Source: Chloroflexota bacterium | Lineage (GTDB): Bacteria > Chloroflexota > Chloroflexia > Chloroflexales > Roseiflexaceae | Direction of reading: 5' to 3' | Length of the DNA stretch: 47,006 nt | Assembly (NCBI GenBank): GCA_013388755.1 | Contig: JACAEQ010000071.1 | Coordinates: 1-47,006 of the forward strand | In this document: piece after piece, positions 42,862 through 47,006 of the stretch | How the letters are laid out: each line of letters opens with the position of its first letter | Position numbering within the stretch: position 1 is the first letter of the stretch | Program-made: the position numbers and the translations under genes | The notes under the pieces: generated by a model | What the model saw: the letters and a program-made list of their open reading frames with translations, nothing else | Told to the model about the DNA's origin: nothing | The model's database searches: none

Positions 42862-43572
42862 GCACTCCGCCGCCCGGCGCCCAGCCGCTGGCGCATCACC
42901 GCGCTGGGCGGTTTCGAATGCCTGGTTGACGGCAAGCCGGTCGATCTCTCCCAATTGCACCGCGCGCTCCTGGTGCGGCTGCTCGATGCCGGCCCGCAGG
43001 GGCTGGCGGTCGAGCGGTTGTGGGAAGCAGTATGGGGCGACGACGAAATCTCCATGCCGGCGTTGCACCAGGCGCTGCGCCGGCTGCGCGTACAGACCGG
43101 CCTGGCGGCGTCGGCGCGTGAAGGATCGGTCGCGATCCGTTCCGGCTGGCAGGGGATCGAGTATGACGTGCGCGAACTGGAGCGCGCGCTGGAAACGCCG
43201 ACCCAGCGCGATTCGGTGCAGCGCGCTGCAGCGCTCTACCGCGGCGAGTTCCTCCCCGGCGCGCCACTGAGCGCCGCGCTGTGGGTCGACAGCCGGCGGG
43301 CGCATCTGCAACAGCGCTACCTTGACGCGCTCGAACAATACGCGCGCGCCGTCGAGCGCGAGTCGCCGCAGCAGGCCATCCACTACTACCAGCAGGTCCT
43401 GCAGATCGACGGCTGCCGCGAACACACGGCGGCGCAACTCATGCGCCTGGCGGCACGCTACGGCAACCGCACCCTGGTGACCGCCACCTTCGAACACCTC
43501 AAAGGCGCGCTGCGCGCCCTCGGCGCAACCCCTGAACCGGCGACGGCCGCGTTGTACCAGCAGTTGACGTAA
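42862..43572 (+). pseudogene. SARP-type wHTH/BTAD domain separated from its gene by one TAG
   Basis: This is in the same reading frame as the MalT-like gene, directly after its TAG, with 236 open codons. The first about 100 residues form an OmpR-like winged helix (RWRITALGGFECLVDGKPVD; LHRALLVRLLDAGPQGLAVE; LWEAVWGDDEISMPALHQAL). The rest is the transcriptional activator domain (AAALYRGEFLPGAPLSAALW; DALEQYARAVERESPQQAIH), ending AALYQQLT. No ATG/GTG start with a ribosome site lies upstream of the winged helix; the first in-frame TTG (42955) would remove its first strands. So it is either the detached end of a nonsense-mutated gene or is expressed by readthrough. The sequence shows no decay apart from the stop. 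Confidence 0.8.
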
Positions 43573-43622
43573 CCGGTGCGCCAGTGCCACCCCGCTACCG
43601 CCTCGGTCCACTCCGATACCCT

Positions 43623-43700
43623 CGGAGCAATCTCCTGACGCGCCGGTAGAGTGCGTCGCTTCGCTCGCCCTGACATCCAGCCAGCCGTTTTTCGGGTAGG
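43623..43700 (-). repeat. Copy of the CCTATCCGAA / TGTCATTGCGAG repeat family
   Basis: On the minus strand it reads CCTACCCGAAAAACGGCTGG, then CTGGATGTCAGGGCGAGCG, an ACCGGCGCG core and GGAGATTGCTCCG. It parallels the left part and core of the repeat at 10709-10843. It sits in the 359-base gap between the SARP domain and the NusG-like gene. The remainder of that gap shows only a possible -10 (TATAGT, 43894) without a clear -35. Confidence 0.6.
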
Positions 43701-43931
43701 CGCAACGTGATGAAGGCGGGATGCCCTCGCTCCCAGGAACAGTGTGCACACGCTCCACGCGGGGAGCTGTTCTCGTGGCGCAGGGCAGTGGGCGCCGGCG
43801 CCCCGGAGCCGTTCTTACCGTGCCGTTACACGCACAGGCGTAGTAATTGAACGGTAGTTCATTCCTTCCGAAAAGCGACACATGGTGGAATGCTATAGTC
43901 CAGCTTGACCACGAATGAGCGAGTGAGAGCT

Positions 43932-44438
43932 ATGGAACCACGCTGGTACGTCTTGCGCAGCAAGCCGCACAAGGAAGACATCCTTTACCGGCACGCGACG
44001 GCGCAGGGATACAGACTCTTCTATCCACGCATCCCTGTCCAACGGGTGAACCCTCGCGCGCGACCGGTGGTTCCCTACTTCCCGGGCTACATGTTCGTCC
44101 ATGTTGCGCTCGCCGCGATCGGCGGTGCCACCTTCGCATACATGCCGAACTCCCTGGGCCTGGTTAACTTCGATGGCGTGCCGGCCGCGATTGACGATGC
44201 GATCGTGAATGCGATTGATGGGCGGGTTGCAATGATCGTCGCCGCTGGCGGCGAGACGTTCCTCGGGCTCAACGCCGGCGACCCGGTTGTGATCACTGAT
44301 GGGCCGCTGGCCGGCTACGAGGGCATCTTCGATACCCGACTCCGTGGCAGCGATCGCGTGCGCGTGCTGCTGACGATGCTGAACGACCAGACGGTGCGGG
44401 CGGAGTTGCACGCCGGGCAGATCCGGCGCGCGGCGTAA
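43932..44438 (+). CDS. NusG-family transcription antitermination paralogue (RfaH/LoaP-like)
   Basis: Specialised NusG paralogue, 168 residues. The NGN domain is recognisable: RWYVLRSKPHKEDILYRHAT at the N-terminus, PRIPVQRVNPRARPVVPYFP followed by GYMFVHV. A KOW-type C-terminal domain follows (LNAGDPVVITDGPLAGYEGI, then VLLTMLNDQTVRAELHAGQI). General NusG genes usually sit with secE and ribosomal proteins; this one precedes a polysaccharide chain-length/kinase gene, the position typical of RfaH/LoaP-type factors that help RNA polymerase through long polysaccharide operons. Start at 43932 with a GTGAGAG site; an upstream ATG at 43905 is possible. The operon-specific role is inferred from position. 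Confidence 0.85.
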   Translation: MEPRWYVLRSKPHKEDILYRHATAQGYRLFYPRIPVQRVNPRARPVVPYFPGYMFVHVALAAIGGATFAYMPNSLGLVNFDGVPAAIDDAIVNAIDGRVAMIVAAGGETFLGLNAGDPVVITDGPLAGYEGIFDTRLRGSDRVRVLLTMLNDQTVRAELHAGQIRRAA

Positions 44439-44511
44439 TGTGCCCGGCGCTGGAGCACCGGTGTCCGGGTGACTGATGGACGGCGCGGATTGGCGTCACG
44501 GTGCACGCACC

Positions 44512-44607
44512 GGCGCTCGACATGGCAATGGCCTGTCGTAATGGCGGAGCGTGCCCGGAGTGGCGCTCGACATGGCGATGGCCTGTCGTAATGGCGGAGC
44601 GTGCCCG
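44512..44607 (+). repeat. 46-bp tandem duplication
   Basis: Two copies of a 46-base unit beginning GGCGCTCGACATGGC (44512-44557 and 44562-44607) are separated by four bases and differ at one position. They lie between the NusG-like gene and the Wzz/kinase gene and contain no gene. The duplication extends the kinase frame upstream as an artefact (44551 start), one reason to prefer the start at 44626. Confidence 0.8.
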
Positions 44608-44625
44608 CCGGCAGATGGAAACGAC

Positions 44626-46131
44626 ATGGTGCACTATCTCTCGATTGCAAAGCGCTGGTGGTGGTTAATCGTCATCTTGACAGTTCTGGGAGCCGCCGCC
44701 GGCTATGTGCTGAGCCAGCGCCAGATGCGGATGTACCAGGCCGAAATGACCCTGCTGGTTGTCGCTAGCGTGCCCAGCCCGGAGATCGCCGAACGCCTGA
44801 TCCCCGATTCGCGCAACTCGCTGGTGAAGACATATCGAGAACTGCTCCTCAAGCGACCCGTGCTGGAGCAGGTGATTGATGAACTCGGACTCAAGACGAC
44901 TCCTGAGAAGTTGATGGAGCGCCTGGCGATCAGCGATGTACGCGACACGCAGCTCCTCGTTTTGAGCGCCCAGGACCCTGACCCACGGCAGGCCGCTGGT
45001 ATCGCCAATGCGATTGTGGCGGCCTTCAACCAGCAGGCGGGCGCGCTGCTGGCCAACCCGTACGCCGCCGGCCGCAGCGGGCTGAGCGTCGTCGAGGCCG
45101 CAACCCCGCCTCTCGAACCGATCGGGCCGGGGCCGGTACGCACCATCGGGATTGCGGCGCTGGTCGGCCTGCTGCTCGCGGCAGGTTTCATCTTCGCCGT
45201 CGAGTATTTCGACACGCGGATCCGGCTCGAGGCGGACGTGGTGCAACTGACGGGTCTGCCGACGATTGTCGAGATTGGCTTTCTGGAGGGGCGCAAACCG
45301 CACGAGCGGATGGTCACGCGTCTCGCGCCTGCCTCGCGCGCCGCCGAAGTCTACCGCATGGTCCGGCTGATGCTGGAGACCGGCGCTGGCGAGCGGCCAA
45401 TCCGCACGCTGATCGTCACCAGCGCGGATGCAGGCGAGGGAAAGAGCCTGACCGCCGCCAACCTCGCCGTCGCTCTGGCCCAGACCGGCCTGCGCACCAT
45501 CCTGATTGACGCCAACCTGCGCCGGCCAATGGTCCACGAGCTGTTCCAGCAGCAGAATGTGCGTGGTGTGACGACGGCGATGGGCTCGGATGGTCTGGCG
45601 ACCGCCTATGAGCACACGGTGGAGAGTGATGTGGAGAATCTCCGGCTGCTATTGAGCGGACCGCAGCCAGTGCCGGGCCAGCTCAATGCTGCACGCCTGC
45701 TCACCCCGAGCCGCGTACTGGTGCTGATCGACCAGTTGAAGGCGCATGCTGATGTGCTCGTATTCGATAGCCCGCCGGTGCTTGAAGTGATCGAGACGAC
45801 GCTGCTGGCGCGTTCGTGCGACGCCTCGCTCGTTGTGGTAGAGGCGGGGCATACCCGTGCCGATGAGTTGCTGCGGGCGCGCGAGGCCCTGGCCCGCTCG
45901 CGCGTTGACGTACTGGGGGTTGTGTTGAACCAGGCGGAACGCCCGGCAGTCGGGCTACTTAACGCCCCCGAGCAGGAGCAGCGACTGCTCGCAGCGCCCG
46001 CGAACCACGAGCGCCACCCGGCCCTGTCACCCAACGGCGAACATCCACAACTGGCGGCGCTGCAGATGGGAGGGTCCAGCGAGAAGAACAGTGTGTCCGG
46101 CAGCAGTGATCGCCGGCGCAACGTCGCCTGA
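44626..46131 (+). CDS. Polysaccharide co-polymerase with BY-kinase-like ATPase domain (Wzz/CpsD fusion type)
   Basis: Inner-membrane protein of 501 residues for exopolysaccharide chain-length control or export. Two membrane helices (about 10-28 and 173-195) bracket a Wzz-type extracytoplasmic domain, with a Pro/Gly-rich motif before the second helix (TPPLEPIGPGP). The cytoplasmic part is a BY-kinase/ParA-like ATPase: Walker A SADAGEGKSLTAANLA (about 266), Walker A' ILIDANLRRP (about 292) and Walker B DVLVFDSPPV (about 378). BY-kinases end in a Tyr-rich tail that is phosphorylated; this C-terminus (about 440-501) has no tyrosine. Start at 44626 (MVHYLSIAKRWWW); upstream in-frame starts fall in a tandem repeat. 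Confidence 0.9.
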   Translation: MVHYLSIAKRWWWLIVILTVLGAAAGYVLSQRQMRMYQAEMTLLVVASVPSPEIAERLIPDSRNSLVKTYRELLLKRPVLEQVIDELGLKTTPEKLMERLAISDVRDTQLLVLSAQDPDPRQAAGIANAIVAAFNQQAGALLANPYAAGRSGLSVVEAATPPLEPIGPGPVRTIGIAALVGLLLAAGFIFAVEYFDTRIRLEADVVQLTGLPTIVEIGFLEGRKPHERMVTRLAPASRAAEVYRMVRLMLETGAGERPIRTLIVTSADAGEGKSLTAANLAVALAQTGLRTILIDANLRRPMVHELFQQQNVRGVTTAMGSDGLATAYEHTVESDVENLRLLLSGPQPVPGQLNAARLLTPSRVLVLIDQLKAHADVLVFDSPPVLEVIETTLLARSCDASLVVVEAGHTRADELLRAREALARSRVDVLGVVLNQAERPAVGLLNAPEQEQRLLAAPANHERHPALSPNGEHPQLAALQMGGSSEKNSVSGSSDRRRNVA

Positions 46132-46268
46132 CCGCCACTTCACGCCAGGTTGCGCCGCCATCCCGAACCCCGGGCCTGTCGAAGGGCCTGGTTCGTAGGG
46201 CGAGGGGTCTGCCGTGCGACACATGTGTCGGCTAGCAGCGATTTGTACTGCTTCGGAAAGTTAGCGCA

Positions 46269-46352
46269 CCTCGTTGCCTGCATGTCAGTGCGAGCGAAGC
46301 GACGCAATCTCCTCGTTGCCTGCATGTCAGTGCGAGCGAAGCGACGCAATCT
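46269..46352 (+). repeat. 42-bp tandem duplication of a GTCAGTGCGAG hairpin unit
   Basis: Two perfect 42-base copies (46269-46310 and 46311-46352), each with GTCAGTGCGAGCGAAGCG, are followed to about 46428 by sequence that can pair with them (GAGATTGCTTC near 46367, GCGCAATGAC near 46418). The core resembles the repeat at 10738-10822. The 359-base gap between the kinase and the fusion-protein genes contains this repeat and no gene or obvious promoter. Confidence 0.75.
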
Positions 46353-46490
46353 CCTCGTCAAACGCTGAGATTGCTTCAACCACGCTGTGCTCGCTGCAGG
46401 GTGTCGCTGACGCTCCGCGCAATGACCGTTCCGTGGGCGAAGGTGCATCAACACGATGAAGCAGTACGGCTATTCGCAACAAGAAGCATT

Positions 46491-47006
46491 ATGCGCCGAT
46501 TAAAACACTCCCTCCTGGTGACCATCGCGGTACCCCTGATCAGTCTGGCGGCCTATCTGCTCGGTGGATGGCCGGTTGTAGCCACGCTGCAATCCACCGC
46601 GCCGGCTGCCACCGGGGCGCGTTCCGCTGCTACACAGGCGGCCCCCACCGTACCGCTGGTTGTTGAAGGCGCGGTCGTGCCGGTACAGCGGGTCGCATTG
46701 AGCGCGCCGCTTAGCGGCATTGCGGTGGCGGAGGTCCTGGTGCGCGAAGGCGACACGGTCGCGCCGGGCGTTCCGCTCCTGCGCCTGGACACGCGCGATC
46801 TCGAACTTGAGGTAGCCGAGGCGCGCGCGGCCCTGAAGCGCGCGCAGGCAGGATACGACCAGCTCGCCGTCGGGGCTGCGCCGGAAGAGATTGCCGCCGC
46901 CGAGGCCCGGCTCGAAGAAGCGCGCGCCAGGCTGCAACAGGCGCAGGGGCAGGTCACCTCCGCGGATGTCGCCGCGGCGCGCGCCAGGCTGGAGCAGGCC
47001 CGCGTG
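46491..47006 (+). CDS. HlyD/RND-type membrane fusion protein, 3' end outside window
   Basis: N-terminal 172 residues of a periplasmic adaptor (membrane fusion) protein. A single membrane anchor (about 7-25, SLLVTIAVPLISLAAYLLGG) is followed by the first half of a biotinyl-lipoyl-like domain (VEGAVVPVQRVALSAPLSGI, VLVREGDTVAPGVPLLRLD) and then a coiled-coil hairpin rich in Ala, Glu and Arg (AEARAALKRAQAGYDQLAVG, repeats of EARLEEARARL) that runs off the window. Such proteins pair with ABC or RND pumps; the neighbouring Wzz/kinase gene suggests export of polysaccharide or a linked product. ATG at 46491 has only a weak ribosome site. Confidence 0.88.
   Translation, partial: MRRLKHSLLVTIAVPLISLAAYLLGGWPVVATLQSTAPAATGARSAATQAAPTVPLVVEGAVVPVQRVALSAPLSGIAVAEVLVREGDTVAPGVPLLRLDTRDLELEVAEARAALKRAQAGYDQLAVGAAPEEIAAAEARLEEARARLQQAQGQVTSADVAAARARLEQARV

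Noticed and set aside
43905-43931. Earlier start for the NusG-like gene
   Set aside because: Nine extra residues precede the conserved RWYVLRSK start, and the ribosome-site-like GTGAGAG favours 43932; kept only as an alternative.

Overview
This 47 kb window looks like chromosomal DNA of a filamentous Chloroflexota bacterium (Roseiflexus/Chloroflexus-like). That assignment is an inference. It rests on the gene families present (very large STAND-type regulators with BTAD domains, WYFAEG-repeat exoproteins, lipoproteins with Ala/Pro/Thr linkers), on high G+C, and on the abundance of short palindromic intergenic repeats. No rRNA, tRNA, CRISPR array or plasmid/phage backbone was recognised.

Layout. 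(1) 1-6473, minus strand: a peptide/oligosaccharide-type (family 5) ABC importer (binding protein, two permeases) followed by a GH38 alpha-mannosidase that runs off the left edge. (2) 6474-7480: two copies of a palindromic mobile element (MITE) and a decayed WD40 gene. (3) 7488-13174, minus strand: cell-envelope genes, namely a membrane-anchored coiled-coil protein, a secreted PGRP/amidase-like protein with WYFAEG repeats, and a lipoprotein glycosidase-like (DUF4015) protein with a good promoter overlapping a palindrome. (4) 13687-23052, plus strand: a tightly packed 11-gene aromatic catabolic operon. A two-component flavin monooxygenase (HpaB/HpaC type), an extradiol dioxygenase, hydroxymuconic semialdehyde dehydrogenase, two tautomerase-like subunits, oxalocrotonate decarboxylase, oxopentenoate hydratase, hydroxyoxovalerate aldolase and acylating acetaldehyde dehydrogenase make up the oxalocrotonate branch of catechol meta-cleavage, ending in pyruvate and acetyl-CoA. 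An IclR regulator lies inside the operon. (5) 23053-31373: repeats, a frameshifted PfpI/DJ-1 gene, a 1183-residue SARP-type regulator, lipoproteins, gene remnants and another MITE. (6) 31374-33776: an XRE/NB-ARC/TPR regulator. (7) 33841-39970, minus strand: a ribose/galactose-type sugar ABC importer downstream of an FG-GAP/ASPIC-UnbV protein. (8) 40366-43572: a MalT-like ATPase/TPR protein separated from its C-terminal SARP DNA-binding domain by one in-frame TAG. (9) 43932-47006: a specialised NusG paralogue, a Wzz/BY-kinase-like protein and the start of a HlyD-type fusion protein, probably the head of an exopolysaccharide/export cluster.

The most notable observations are these. The two tautomerase genes have complementary defects in catalytic residues (one lacks Pro1, the other lacks Arg11), which suggests a split-site hetero-oligomer. 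A MITE family has matching terminal inverted repeats, and two of its copies carry perfect 10-bp target duplications. A single amber codon splits a one-piece regulator.
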